DNA from: Xiphias gladius
Lineage: Eukaryota; Chordata; Actinopteri; Istiophoriformes; Xiphiidae
Direction of reading: 5' to 3'
Length of the DNA: 64,000 nt
Assembly (NCBI RefSeq): GCF_016859285.1
Contig: NC_053402.1
Span: 25,732,556 to 25,796,555 of the forward strand
Each line of letters begins with the position of its first letter. Position 1 is the stretch's first letter. The notes beneath the pieces were generated by a model that worked only from the letters and a program-made list of their open reading frames with translations, was not told where the DNA came from and did not search any database. This document shows, piece after piece, positions 47,301-55,672 of this stretch. The translations under genes and the position numbers were made by a program.

Positions 47301-49449
47301 TTAGTCTAAGGTGTTCTCAGCCATGTCCAACCAGATCACAGTGTATTTTCAACACACTTGTGGGTAAAGATAATCTGAGAACCATTAATGTCCACAGATG
47401 TGAATGTCCATTTCATAGTTTGGCCTGTAGTATCTTCTAATTCCTTGTAAGCTAAAGCAGCTGTTTTTCCAAGTGTCATTGTTTTAAAAATGAACCTGCC
47501 AGCATGTGAAAGCAGCTATGTGCATTGTTTTTCCATGCAGAAGTCCCAGACTACAGTCTGAGAGTCTCCTACATGAAGGACCTGGTTCAATCTCTGCCTC
47601 TGCCAAACCACGACACCATGGAGCTGCTGTTCAAACACCTGCGCAAGTAAGTTCAAACTAAGGCTTCTTACAACCCGAACCACGATAGTCCCAGGACTCG
47701 TTTTTATTCTTGTTTTTATTAACCAAGGGTAGGCAGTAAACCAGAGTTATGGATTCTCTTCTAAAACACTCGCAGCACACAACTAGTTGAGATTTGTTGG
47801 TGCAACAAATCCTTTGTCATGTTTAAGCTGTTCTGGGGGATGATTCTGCTCTGGGTCAGTTTCACAGAAACTGTTAAGCCGGGATCAGACAACACCATAT
47901 CATCCCAAAAATGGCCCAGTCCAACAGACGTGGAATGTTAGAACAACAATTTATTGTTGTATCCCGTGTAGTGTCTGTAGTGTTTAGTGGCAGACAACTG
48001 ACTCTGCATCTACAAGAGGTCACCTGATTTAGCTAGTCATCCTCCCCTGACAGCTGAGAGAAAGGGGAAAACTTGAATCAATGAATCCATGGTTTGTTAA
48101 CTACTGTTAAATCTTTGGTTTGACAGGTATAATTTCCAGCGGACTGTAAAATTGGTGTGTATTTTGGATCAGGTCTAACTGTCCTCTGGTTCCTTTCAGG
48201 TTGGGTCTCTTCATTTCTTTTTAACTAATTTGTCCATGTTGGGTTGGGTAGTTTTTAATGTGTCCTTCTTGGATAGGAAAAACTTTTATTCTGCAGTGAA
48301 CAGATCTTACTGAGGAGTGTCTTCATTTGTTCTGTGTGTGGTACTTCCGAAAAAAAACTGATTACATCATTATCACTCAATTGATCCAAATAGCACCAAC
48401 AGCACACAGTCAAACATTCTGTTATAATAAGTTAATAAGCTAACAGCTCCCTATTTACACATCCAGTAGTTACAGAAAACATGATCACTTATTTGGAGCT
48501 GTTTCTCTGAAAACATCTGCCTGCTGAGGCCTAAAATGACGCTATGAGAGCGGTGAGAGTGAACCGCAGCAGTAAAATTGTGTCCAGACAGATAAACAAT
48601 GAGCTGAAACTCACTGTAAGGCTCCCTAAAGCCAATAAAAATAACGGCTTTAGGGACTGTTGTTGTTTTTTTTTACATAGTTGAAATGAGGACTTCTGTT
48701 TTGTGTCAGGATGGTTTATGATAATTGGATTTAACGATTTGTAAAATGCAGAGAGAAGCAGGTTTTATAGTATATCAATGCTAACAGTGTTTGAAAAATT
48801 ACATTAACACAATAAACTTTACATTATAGATATGTAAAAATATTTTGTTTAACTTTTGAGACCTCCCAAAATTTTAGACTTTGAGATTTTCAGGGGTCCC
48901 TAAGGTGCCAATTAAGGGTCCCTAGACCCCCCGAAAAAACTGGTCCTACTGAAAATTTTCGAGACTCAAATCACTCTGTGTAGCTGATAAACTAATTTAT
49001 CTGAAGTGTTAGTTTTCGAGGAGTCTAAGATTGTCTTTGTGCAACCAGACCCTGGGGTACTGTAAATGTAGGGAAACATTTGCCATCAGTCCACTTACAT
49101 TGTCCCACAATGACATTACAAAGGATGTGATGTCGTTGGTTTGAATAAAGGTATAAAGAAATATTAAGCAACGGTGTAGACTGCTGCCTGGTTCTGTGAT
49201 TATGTACAAATGTCAGAACTTACACTGAAACAGGAAACACATTCTTGAATTTCATCTCTCTCTCTCTCCAGGGTGATCGAGCACAAGGACTTCAACAGGA
49301 TGTCGGTTCAGAGTGTCGCCATCGTGTTTGGACCCACGTTGCTCCGCCCCCAGACGGAGTCAGCCAACATGACGATCCACATGGTTTTCCAGAGCCAGAT
49401 AGTGGAGCTCATGCTCAACGAGTTCCAGACCGTCTTCTCCCAGAGGTAG
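22923..49449 (+). CDS. arhgap27: Rho GTPase-activating protein 27 (19 coding exons)
   Basis: Multidomain GAP that stimulates GTP hydrolysis by Rac1/Cdc42-type GTPases; the mammalian protein is linked to clathrin-mediated endocytosis. Coding exons: 22923-22953, 23586-24601, 33017-33235, 35742-35921, 36348-36512, 36937-37005, 37194-37331, 37424-37504, 39917-39984, 40121-40208, 41232-41333, 41612-41710, 41877-41949, 43684-43800, 44205-44303, 45179-45256, 46526-46660, 47541-47646, 49272-49449. These sum to 3,042 nt, 1,013 residues plus stop, with every phase consistent. Order: SH3 (about 15-72), acidic/proline linker, WW (419-448), WW (485-514), PH (636-750), RhoGAP (813-1010). The start is set by a strong Kozak context (gtcaccATGG) and an in-frame TGA at 22,833. 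Human ARHGAP27 (889 aa) has a third WW that I could not find here. RhoGAP signatures fit ARHGAP27 better than ARHGAP12 or 15. Confidence 0.95.
22995..23505. repeat. (GTA)n/(GCA)n trinucleotide repeat in arhgap27 intron 1
   Basis: About 500 bp of AGT/AGC triplets with mixed GTA and GCA interruptions. It generates poly-Ser, poly-Val, poly-Leu and poly-Thr open frames on both strands, none of which is a gene. It ends 80 bp before the acceptor of the SH3 exon. Confidence 0.95.
23586..24601 (+). CDS. arhgap27: arhgap27 exon 2: SH3 domain and long disordered linker
   Basis: The exon encodes residues 11-349. The SH3 domain opens the exon (VEFEYEY in place of ALYDY, then KPNERYVLL, DHWWQVR and FYIPAKYVKEL), which are the peptide-groove landmarks. 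The rest is low-complexity linker: a PVPVPVP run, a PVVPVVPVVP run, then an acidic stretch of repeated E (about residues 270-300) and HIYESIHDLNLDLE, which matches the ENVYEVIQDL site of human ARHGAP27 in position and type. At 1,016 nt it is by far the largest exon. The donor is gtaaga. Confidence 0.95.
26745..26965 (+). repeat. Dispersed repeat with TTAGG-like tail, copy 2
   Basis: Contains 'ggacattttgtcctgtcctc', 'cctgtttgagggttcagacc' and 'ggtttaggttagggttaggg'. It matches the copy at 30.65 kb almost word for word and copy 1 in reverse. Confidence 0.7.
27119..27162. repeat. Short hairpin-forming inverted repeat
   Basis: The right arm 'atctctctaaatagat' is the exact complement of the left arm apart from four extra bases, with a loop of about five bases. 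It is intronic with no known role. Confidence 0.7.
27481..28189 (+). repeat. 68-bp minisatellite, about 10.4 copies
   Basis: Units start at 27,481, 27,549, 27,617 and then every 68 bp to 28,161. Each begins 'gtgtaggtgagg' and ends 'gttcaggtgttagtc'. The units differ mainly at one position pair (GGCGTCAGC, GGTGTCAGC or GGCTTCAGC). Four consecutive middle units carry CTTCAGCTGAAG, a perfect 12-bp palindrome. Every full unit holds 'agtgacgttcagg', a CRE-like half site. Near identity suggests recent expansion. It lies in arhgap27 intron 2. Confidence 0.95.
29570..29815 (-). pseudogene. DDE transposase fragment
   Basis: The minus strand encodes VWDDVVFHCSLPVTDWF, then LFLPPHSPSLSPTEE. This matches the conserved end of IS630/Tc1-related transposases (WDNxxFH, then YLPPYSPxLNPIEE), with the final Asn changed to Ser and the Glu kept. 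Upstream coding sequence is not recognisable. It is dead mobile-element debris in intron 2. Confidence 0.6.
30560..30655. repeat. (GT)n microsatellite
   Basis: About 90 bp of GT repeats with GC interruptions. It forms the head of the dispersed repeat that follows. Confidence 0.95.
30656..30830 (+). repeat. Dispersed repeat with TTAGG-like tail, copy 3
   Basis: Contains 'gttttgtccagtcctcaaac', 'gctgtttgagggttcagacc' and 'ggtttaggttagggtcaggg'. It follows the (GT)n tract directly, in the same arrangement as the other copies. Confidence 0.7.
31108..31207 (+). repeat. 29-bp GC-rich minisatellite, 3-4 copies
   Basis: The unit is 'acagcctgcagacaggcggg' followed by 'ggcgggact'. Runs of four or more G occur in each unit, and the first holds a run of about ten G, so G-quadruplex formation is conceivable. 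Confidence 0.85.
32264..32306. repeat. (GT)n microsatellite
   Basis: About 40 bp of GT repeats in arhgap27 intron 2. Confidence 0.9.
32410..32610. mobile_element. hAT-like MITE remnant, copy 2
   Basis: The words 'cagtgaaaaatgtccatc', 'gatgtcttcaaatgtctcat', 'ttttgtcccaaaaccaaaca' and 'tttagaagctggcactgtga' follow the interior of the fish element bounded by GCTGCAACTAACGATTA termini. The ends themselves are eroded. Confidence 0.6.
33017..33235 (+). CDS. arhgap27: arhgap27 exon 3: Ser/Pro linker
   Basis: Encodes residues 350-422. The motif SPIYANVSSLKK aligns in type with the PVYANIERQ segment of human ARHGAP27. A proline-rich stretch (APIPPPPTDPAP) and a Ser/Pro tail follow. The exon ends in DEWQ, placing the first Trp of WW domain 1 before the intron. 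Phase 0 at both ends. Confidence 0.92.
33290..34480 (+). repeat. Degenerate purine-biased array in arhgap27 intron 3
   Basis: About 1.2 kb assembled from recurring phrases 'gaagtggcagatgaaattta', 'gagacagaagcactgaaaga' and 'ggagtgaaagaagttgaag'. The period is irregular, roughly 35-75 bp. The plus strand is A/G-rich throughout. A retroposon fragment (34,158-34,245) interrupts it. A short echo with 'gaagtggcagattaaag' lies near 27,190. Confidence 0.75.
34158..34245 (-). mobile_element. Fish retroposon tail fragment
   Basis: Reads 'tgggattggctccaggcccc', then 'ggataaacagtatagctaat' and GGATGGATGG, the typical 3' end of fish L2/Maui-like elements. It has landed inside the degenerate purine array. 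Confidence 0.6.
35742..35921 (+). CDS. arhgap27: arhgap27 exon 4: WW domain 1
   Basis: Encodes residues 423-482. With the Trp of the previous exon it forms a complete WW domain: W421, the aromatic block VFYYHP, TTW444 and P447. These domains bind proline-rich ligands. A Pro-rich and then Ser/Pro-rich tail follows (SPSPLLSPASSQ). Phase 0. Confidence 0.95.
36348..36512 (+). CDS. arhgap27: arhgap27 exon 5: WW domain 2
   Basis: Encodes residues 483-537. A complete WW domain lies in one exon: GW487EQLVDEVSGRFYYYN, then TSW510TAPE. The Trp-to-Trp spacing of 23 equals that of domain 1. A Ser/Pro-rich tail follows. Phase 0. Confidence 0.95.
36937..37504 (+). CDS. arhgap27: arhgap27 exons 6-8: linker to the PH domain
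   Basis: Three small phase-0 exons: 36,937-37,005 (LPEEDYPVDR, matching the human PEEDYSPV site), 37,194-37,331 (RAQLDLKDGNRLMG) and 37,424-37,504 (RRNVSDLTEV). The exon 6 acceptor (gattaaactgaag) is pyrimidine-poor and may be skipped in some transcripts; skipping keeps the frame. In human the third WW domain lies in this part of the protein. No Trp or WW pattern is present in these exons or, as far as I can read, in the introns between 36,513 and 39,916. Confidence 0.85.
37010..37051. repeat. (CA)n microsatellite
   Basis: About 42 bp of CA starting within ten bases of the exon 6 donor (caacg|gtacaa). Confidence 0.95.
38340..38592 (+). mobile_element. Percomorph dispersed element, copy 1
   Basis: Contains 'gaatggattgccatgaaact', 'tgttagcatttggcttaaag' and 'gcctcacaaagctgctagca', wording familiar from a very abundant percomorph repeat. 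The copy at 40.61 kb shares the same word order and orientation. Confidence 0.7.
39030..39665 (+). repeat. Degenerate minisatellite, GGTCCTTGAGGAGG family
   Basis: Imperfect units such as 'aggggtccttgaggatattt', 'gagcttgtatattgttgtcc' and 'gggtcattgagggggttcta' fill 630 bp of arhgap27 intron 8. The core is the same as at 17.3-18.05 kb. Confidence 0.75.
39719..39813. repeat. (CA)n microsatellite
   Basis: About 92 bp of perfect CA repeats, about 100 bp upstream of the first PH exon. Confidence 0.97.
39917..41710 (+). CDS. arhgap27: arhgap27 exons 9-12: PH domain
   Basis: Exons 39,917-39,984, 40,121-40,208, 41,232-41,333 and 41,612-41,710 encode residues 634-752. The first strands read LEKAGIINKTKVADNGKK, then WSQSWTVLHGGILTFHKD, then PEYTVDLRGSSVGWASKDKS and a final EYLMQYDTESIIGDWLKV. 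The last Trp (about W741) is the conserved PH C-terminal helix residue. The wording tracks the human ARHGAP27 PH domain closely. The domain likely aids membrane or phosphoinositide association. Confidence 0.95.
40612..40950 (+). mobile_element. Percomorph dispersed element, copy 2
   Basis: Contains 'ggatggactctgatgaaacg', 'ggttcagacattcatgctcc', 'ttgaccaaatacctgcagag', 'catattagcatgctgatgct' and 'tttagctcaaagcaacactg'. It is a longer copy than the one at 38.34 kb and lies in the intron between PH exons. Confidence 0.8.
41125..41215. repeat. Fish dispersed fragment (gaagaagcctttctgatgag)
   Basis: Contains 'gaaggcaactggacttgctt', 'gaagttcttgaaaacttttc' and 'cttgaagaagcctttctgat', which resemble a common fish element with inverted ends of the type 'gaagaagcttcttggatgag'. 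It ends about 20 bp before the exon 11 acceptor. Confidence 0.5.
41877..41949 (+). CDS. arhgap27: arhgap27 exon 13: acidic linker
   Basis: Encodes residues 753-777: a highly charged bridge between the PH and RhoGAP domains (HEHLTEDEDEAASDKEDKD). The consensus donor gtaagt at 41,950, rather than the GT two bases earlier, gives the phase-1 joint needed by exon 14. Confidence 0.88.
42113..42431. mobile_element. hAT-like MITE, copy 3 (best preserved)
   Basis: Left end 'tagagctgaaacgattagtc' and right end, read on the minus strand, 'tgctgcaactaacaactatt' form terminal inverted repeats with internal gattaatcgat-like text. About 320 bp with no coding capacity; it lies in arhgap27 intron 13. Confidence 0.75.
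43684..49449 (+). CDS. arhgap27: arhgap27 exons 14-19: RhoGAP domain and stop
   Basis: Exons 43,684-43,800, 44,205-44,303, 45,179-45,256, 46,526-46,660, 47,541-47,646 and 49,272-49,449 encode residues 777-1013. LRRFLQRRPTLQSIKEKGYI leads into the domain. The catalytic arginine finger is R857 in DGIYRVSGN. Other landmarks are HVITGALKLFLRELPEPLFP, LPLPNHDTMELLFKHL and NRMSVQSVAIVFGPTLLRP. The protein ends FQTVFSQR, close to the human end. Nothing suggests catalytic loss. All joins keep phase. Confidence 0.95.
44310..44357. repeat. (CA)n microsatellite next to exon 15 donor
   Basis: About 47 bp of CA repeats beginning within ten bases of the exon 15 donor. Confidence 0.95.
47127..48282. repeat. 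Inverted repeat flanking arhgap27 exon 18
   Basis: The left arm (about 47,127-47,278) and right arm (about 48,127-48,282) are reverse complements at roughly 85-90% identity by eye. Shared wording includes 'cccaacatggacaaat', 'agaggacagttagacctgat' and 'ccaaaatacacacc'. The spacer of about 850 bp contains coding exon 18 (47,541-47,646). Confidence 0.88.
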
Positions 49450-52400
49450 GAGGAACCTCCTGTAGCTCCTCTGGAACTTTCAAGAACCATCAGAGAACTG
49501 TCTGGTAGCTCCCGGAAGGCCCCAGAGCACCACGAGAACTACCATAAATCTTCCAAAGTGTCAAAATGTTCTAGAACATTGGACCCAAACGTCATCTCCT
49601 CCTCCATGTTCACGGGGCATTGCACCTGCAAAAAGCTGACTACATGGTTTTCCTTTCTAACCACTGTGCCTTAAACAACCCAAATACAACCTGACAAATT
49701 TCTGATCCCTCTATAAAAATGTAGATCTCTGGAACTAAACATTATCTTCTTTTTAAAAAAATCTGTGGACCTTCAAGTTCACAAGGGAGTCTATCTAGAC
49801 CATGCTGGCTACACTACAGCCTTCTCTAACCACTGTGACTTAAATAATCCAGGTAGAATGTGAATGAAACCAACTAGAACCCTGGACTGGTTTGAAACCA
49901 GCTTTTCTTCTCTTTCAAGCCAAAAGACCAAACAGCACATTCACTTGGCACATTAAAACCCCAAGATATCCCACTTTGAGCAGAAAGTTCAAGATTCATC
50001 TACAACCTTGCAGAACTCCAGACCCAAACATCATCTGGTTCACAAAATTCATAAAGGATTACACATGGAACCTGTTGGCTACATGACAGCCCTCTCTAAC
50101 CACTGTGCCTTAAACGCCCCTAGTACGAACTGACAAATTTCTGATCCCTCTATAAAAATGTAGATCTCTGGAACTAAACATTATCTTCTTTTTAAAAAAT
50201 CTGTGGACCTTCAAGTTCACAAGGAGTCTATCTAGACCATGCTGGCTACACTACAGCCTTCTCTAACCACTGTGCCTTAAACAACCCAAATACAACCTGA
50301 CAAATTTCTGATCCCTCTATAAAAATGTAGATCTCTGAACTAAACATTATCTTCTTTTTAAAAAATCTGTGGACCTTCAAGTTCACAAGGAGTCTATCTA
50401 GACCATGCTGGCTACACTACAGCCTTCTCTAACCACTGTGACTTAAATAATCCAGGTAGAATGTGAATGAAACCAACTAGAACCCTGGACTGGTTTGAAA
50501 CCAGCTTTTCTTCTCTTTCAAGCCAAAAGACCAAACAGCACATTCACTTGGCACATTAAAACCCCAAGATATCCCACTTTGAGCAGAAAGTTCAAGATTC
50601 ATCTACAACCTTGCAGAACTCCAGACCCAAACATCATCTGGTTCACAAAATTCATAAAGGATTACACATGGAACCTGTTGGCTACATGACAGCCCTCTCT
50701 AACCACTGTGACTTAAATAATCCAGGTAGAATGTGAATGAAACCAACTAGAACCCTGGACTGGTTTGAAACCAGCTTTTCTTCTCTTTCAAGCCAAAAGA
50801 CCAAACAGCACATTCACTTGGCACATTAAAACCCCAAGATATCCCACTTTGAGCAGAAAGTTCAAGATTCATCTACAACCTTGCAGAACTCCAGACCCAA
50901 ACATCATCTGGTTCACAAAATTCATAAAGGATTACACATGGAACCTGTTGGCTACATGACAGCCCTCTCTAACCACTGTGCCTTAAACAACCCAAATACA
51001 ACCTGACAAATTTCTGATCCTCTATAAAAATGTAGATCTCTGGAACTAAACATTATCTTCTTTTTAAAAAATCTGTGGACCTTCAAGTTCACAAGGAGTC
51101 TATCTAGACCATGCTGGCTACACTACAGCCTTCTCTAACCACTGTGCCTTAAACAACCCAAATACAACCTGACAAATTTCTGATCCTCTATAAAAATGTA
51201 GATCTCTGGAACTAAACATTATCTTCTTTTTAAAAAATCTGTGGACCTTCAAGTTCACAAGGAGTCTATCTAGACCATGCTGGCTACACTACAGCCTTCT
51301 CTAACCACTGTGACTTAAATAATCCAGGTAGAATGTGAATGAAACCAACTAGAACCCTGGACTGGTTTGAAACCAGCTTTTCTTCTCTTTCAAGCCAAAA
51401 GACCAAACAGCACATTCACTTGGCACATTAAAACCCCAAGATATCCCACTTTGAGCAGAAAGTTCAAGATTCATCTACAACCTTGCAGAACTCCAGACCC
51501 AAACATCATCTGGTTCACAAAATTCATAAAGGATTACACATGGAACCTGTTGGCTACATGACAGCCCTTTCTAACCACTGTGCCTTAAACAACCCAAATA
51601 CAACCTGACAAATTTCTGATCCCTCTATAAAATGTAGATCTCTGGAACTAAACATTATCTTCTTTTTAAAAAATCTGTGGACCTTCAAGTTCACAAGGAG
51701 TCTATCTAGACCATGCTGGCTACACTACAGCCTTCTCTAACCACTGTGACTTAAATAATCCAGGTAGAATGTGAATGAAACCAACTAGAACCCTGGACTG
51801 GTTTGAAACCAGCTTTTCTTCTCTTTCAAGCCAAAAGACCAAACAGCACATTCACTTGGCACATTAAAACCCCAAGATATCCCACTTTGAGCAGAAAGTT
51901 CAAGATTCATCTACAACCTTGCAGAACTCCAGACCCAAACATCATCTGGTTCACAAAATTCATAAAGGATTACACATGGAACCTGTTGGCTACATGACAG
52001 CCTGACTTAAATAATCCAGGTAGAATGAATGAAACCAACTAGAACCCTGGACTGGCACATTAAACCCCAAGATATCCCACTTTGAGCAGAAAGTTCAAGA
52101 TTCATCTACAACCTTGCAGAACTCCAGACCCAAACATCATCTGGTTCACAAAATTCATAAAGGATTACACATGGAACCTGTTGGCTACATGACAGCCCTC
52201 TCTAACCACTGTGCCTTAAACGCCCCTAGTACGAACTGAGTGAAACCACCTAAAACCCTGGATTGGTTCTGAAACCTTAATCAGGAGCATCGCTTATCTT
52301 TCAAGGCAACACACCAAACAGAACTCACTCTCTTTGCATCTTAAAACCCCCTAAGATTTCTCACTTTGAGTCGGACATTTGGAAAATCATATAAACCATG

Positions 52401-53730
52401 TCACTGAGATGAGGCTCAGTTAGTGGACTCTGGTATGCTGGTTCCTGTGCCAAGAATTCAGATTGGCTTTAACAATTATCACTTTTTAATGGTGACATAA
52501 CACTCCCCTCATGTTTTATGCAAGATTCATTCATTGCATTTGGTTATTATGACTAAAAATTAATGCAAGGTGAAATAACCTCTGCAGAAAATGCTGTTAT
52601 GCTTCATGTTCGAGTATCCTATGCAGGACCACACCAACACAGTATTTATTACGTTTAAGAAGATAAGACTGACGGTACCTCTTCCAGCCTTCCTGTGTCA
52701 CTGACAGCGTCCAGCCACATCTTTACTGGGAGATTTGGACGATTATTACAACTGTCCAAAGATTTTATATCAGTGGGGGCAACTAAAATATTATATACAA
52801 AATAATTTCATCAAAAAAAAAAAGAAAAAGTAAGTAAAAAGTACTACAGATGATGATGACACTGGGAATGGGTAGCTAGCTAATTTTGAATGTCCATGTC
52901 TATTAGAGACCATGTCCTGTAGTTTCACCATTGTTAAAATTATGTCGGGAACAATTAATTAAATTACCAAGTAGCACAGTGAATATTTAATTTCCCACCT
53001 ACCACTGTAATGTTAATCCTGTCTACGTGTTTAGATGGTGTATATGAACAATGATACTAAGTATATGTTTTACATGAGTTTGAAATGAACAAGACCTTCA
53101 TTGTGCTAAACACTGGATCAAAATGTAGTATTGACGTGATGATTTCATCGGTCATATACAGTATAGAGCTAACAGGCCAAGTGTTGTTTTAGACTGTTGT
53201 CACAGAGAAGAGGCCCTTCGTCAAAGGATGGATATGGTATGATATCAGACTTCAACCGTGAAATTACCAGATTGCTTCCAGTCTTTGTGGAACACAACCT
53301 GGATCTATCTCTGTACTGGACACACAAAGATGAAACTGATATCCATCCTCTTAGAAGACAGAGAACAGGAAGATTTATTAAATGTTAAAATGTTTCTGTA
53401 AATCTATATAAGGTTTTTTTTAGAAAGTTCTGAGGACCCACAATGTTTCCCTGAGGCACTCCACAAGTTATTGAAGATAGAGAAGAGGTTTTACAGAGAT
53501 GTTAAAGCATTTCTTTTACAGGAACATTTTTACTGTTGTTGTTTTTCTTCTGCTGTAACAGTGAATTCTAGAAATGCTAATCTGTACAATTCTGTATGTT
53601 TTTATAGTATTGAGTCTATATGTATTACAGATACAGAACAAAGTTAAGATGGAAGATTAACAGATTAAACTCTGTACATAAGAGGGTATTTTACTGACTT
53701 TTAATAAAAATAAAACTGATTTGTATGACG
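49450..53730 (+). other. arhgap27: Probable arhgap27 3' UTR
   Basis: The first convincing polyadenylation signals after the stop are AATAAA at 53,703 and again about seven bases on, followed by a GT-rich stretch (ggtgttcaggtgtgttttcc). No AATAAA was found earlier, so a 4.2-kb 3' UTR containing the whole tandem array is plausible. A shorter 3' UTR using a variant signal cannot be excluded. The 63-codon open frame at 53,197 is not recognised. Confidence 0.5.
49669..52213 (+). repeat. Mosaic two-unit tandem array in arhgap27 3' region
   Basis: Units are delimited by 'taaccactgtg'. Type A (about 166-169 bp) starts 'ccttaaacaacccaaataca'; type B (270 bp) starts 'acttaaataatccaggtaga'. Order: A 49669-49837, B -50107, A -50274, A -50440, B -50710, B -50980, A -51146, A -51312, B -51582, A -51748, B -52003 (end lost), B -52213 (internal deletion). 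The first B lengths are exactly 270 bp each. Five B units carry an identical 64-codon frame (MKPAFLLFQAKRPNS...), which reflects sequence identity rather than coding. A older diverged copy precedes the array (49,575-49,668) and another follows (52,214-52,400). Confidence 0.93.
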
Positions 53731-55550
53731 GTGTTCAGGTGTGTTTTCCTGTTTTGTTACATGGGAACTGAGAGCAACTATTCATACGCTCTCTCTATAA
53801 TATAATCCCTTGGATTTCCTGTGTACTTCTGTCTTAGTTCATGCACCTGCAGCTTTGAAAAGAAACTGAAAACTAACCACCTTTACAAATTTAGTTTATG
53901 TCTAGATGACGTCCCAAAAAATATTAAAAACAACATCATGAGTCTCCACCACTGAGCCCATCAGTTTAAAAAAGTGTTTGAGAACAAGTCCAAAAAGATG
54001 GTGGTGAACTCAAAGGCTTAGTCTCAAGACACAAACACTGGTGCTGAGGTTGGAATCTCTGAATATGAACAAAGGTCAAAATCACTCCGTTTTTTTAACT
54101 GTGTCATGAACAAGCCATGTAACCAATAACTCCCAAACTGTATATGCTCTGCTTTTTTTTACACTTGTAAACAATTTTTGAGCACTAGTCTAAATCTAAA
54201 TATAATCTAAGATTTCAAATTTCAAACATATCAATAAAAAATTATTTAAAAATTAATGTTTAAAATTAAATGTTTATTAACTCAGACATCTGTTCTTTTT
54301 TAAAATTTTGTATTAGTCTTTCTAACCCTTGTTTTTTTTTTTAGTTCCCTCACTCTCCTGCACAAGCTCTTCTTTTCTTTGCTTCATGTACATCTGAGTA
54401 CATGTAGGTTACAGTCTGTTTGTGTATACAGTAAGTCTTTGTGAACATGTCATATATTTTTATAATAACTGATGACCAGATGAGTCAGTTTGAGAGTGAG
54501 CAGCTTTTAATACTGATATTTCATTTTTAATACTGCGACCAGTCGACCATTGATGTATCTCTATGGATTGTGCCTTAGAGTTTCATTTTGCTCCTTCTGT
54601 CTGCAACTGTTTGGATCTACTTCATCATAATTCTGCAAATAAAACGTGATTCCAGTGAGATTTTTTGTTATTAAACACAGTGACTCAGAAATATTTTCTC
54701 TGTGTAGGAGTTAGACGACTTTCCACGTTTGTCTGACGCTTGGGGTTTAATGAAGACCTGAAAACTGTGACGGAGATAATGTTTGATAATATCTAATGAT
54801 GATCCATGATGCTGTAGAGTCACAGGGAAGCTTCACACAGCAATGACAGTATGCTGTGAAAACAGGCTGCAACATGCGGAGGTTTCCGATTGTCCAAACT
54901 TTCTTAAAAGTGTTGGATCTCCATCAGACTGCTAATTTCCTTCTTTTATTTGAACTGTTTATTTAGTTATCTGAATAATATTAATTAATTTTTTCTTTGA
55001 TGAAAAAAGATATTCGTAATATAATGGTTCTGTCCTCACCTGTATTATTATTTGTTCACTCACACACGTAATAAACATGTTTGTTCTTTATTGCAAACTT
55101 AATCTAGTGTTTAAAATCAAGCAGGCCATTTTTTTAAAAGTTAAATCTGCTGTTGCAGTTTGATTTCAAACGCACTGCTCAGTTTTCTTAAATGTAAATT
55201 TTTATATACAATAAGTTTTCTATGTTTGTATGGTCTAAAACACACCTGCACCGCTCGGGGAAGCAGGTGGCAAACGCACCTTTCACCACCTGTCGGTGCA
55301 GTTCATCCTCCGCCCAGCGGGGGCAGCATCGAGCTGATCTACGGTCAGAGAGAAGAGGAAACGGGGAACAGGTTTACACACCTGAGCTGTGTCAGAGTCA
55401 GACTGGTTTTATGTGTTTAACCCTTCCTGGGCTTGTCAGTTGGACCTCCACCTGACCTCAGGTCGGGATCAGTCCTGTAAGTCGCTTTATTTAAAGTTAA
55501 ACCCGCATAAAAACAGAGTTAAATCAGGTTCAGATCAGCGTTCATCTGTG
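53731..55550. other. Intergenic DNA between arhgap27 and the ccdc103-like gene
   Basis: AT-rich DNA with no supported gene. A second AATAAA lies near 54,638 and could serve a longer arhgap27 transcript. CpG density rises from about 55,250 toward the next promoter. Confidence 0.5.
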
Positions 55551-55672
55551 GAACCTTCTCTGCGCAGGCGGGGTCCGTCAGCCCGTCGTCACGGAAACGG
55601 TTTGTTGTTTCTGACCCGCGAAGAGACTGAGCACGCAGAAACCGAGAGCACGAGGAGGTAAAACTAGGTCAG
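55550..55672 (+). promoter_or_regulatory. CpG-rich promoter and non-coding exon 1 of ccdc103-like gene
   Basis: CpG-dense sequence (ctgcgcaggcggggtccgtc, then cgtcgtcacggaaacgg) runs into an exon-like stretch ending 'actaggtcag' with donor gtaaga at 55,673; an alternative donor lies at 55,657. It would splice to the acceptor at 57,944, three bases before the ATG. Inferred. Confidence 0.45.

Noticed and set aside
49892-51997. Five identical 64-codon open frames starting MKPAFLLFQ
   Set aside because: They arise from near-identical B units of the tandem array. There is no independent promoter or start context, no recognised domain, and the last B unit deletes the frame's start. Repetition alone explains the identity.
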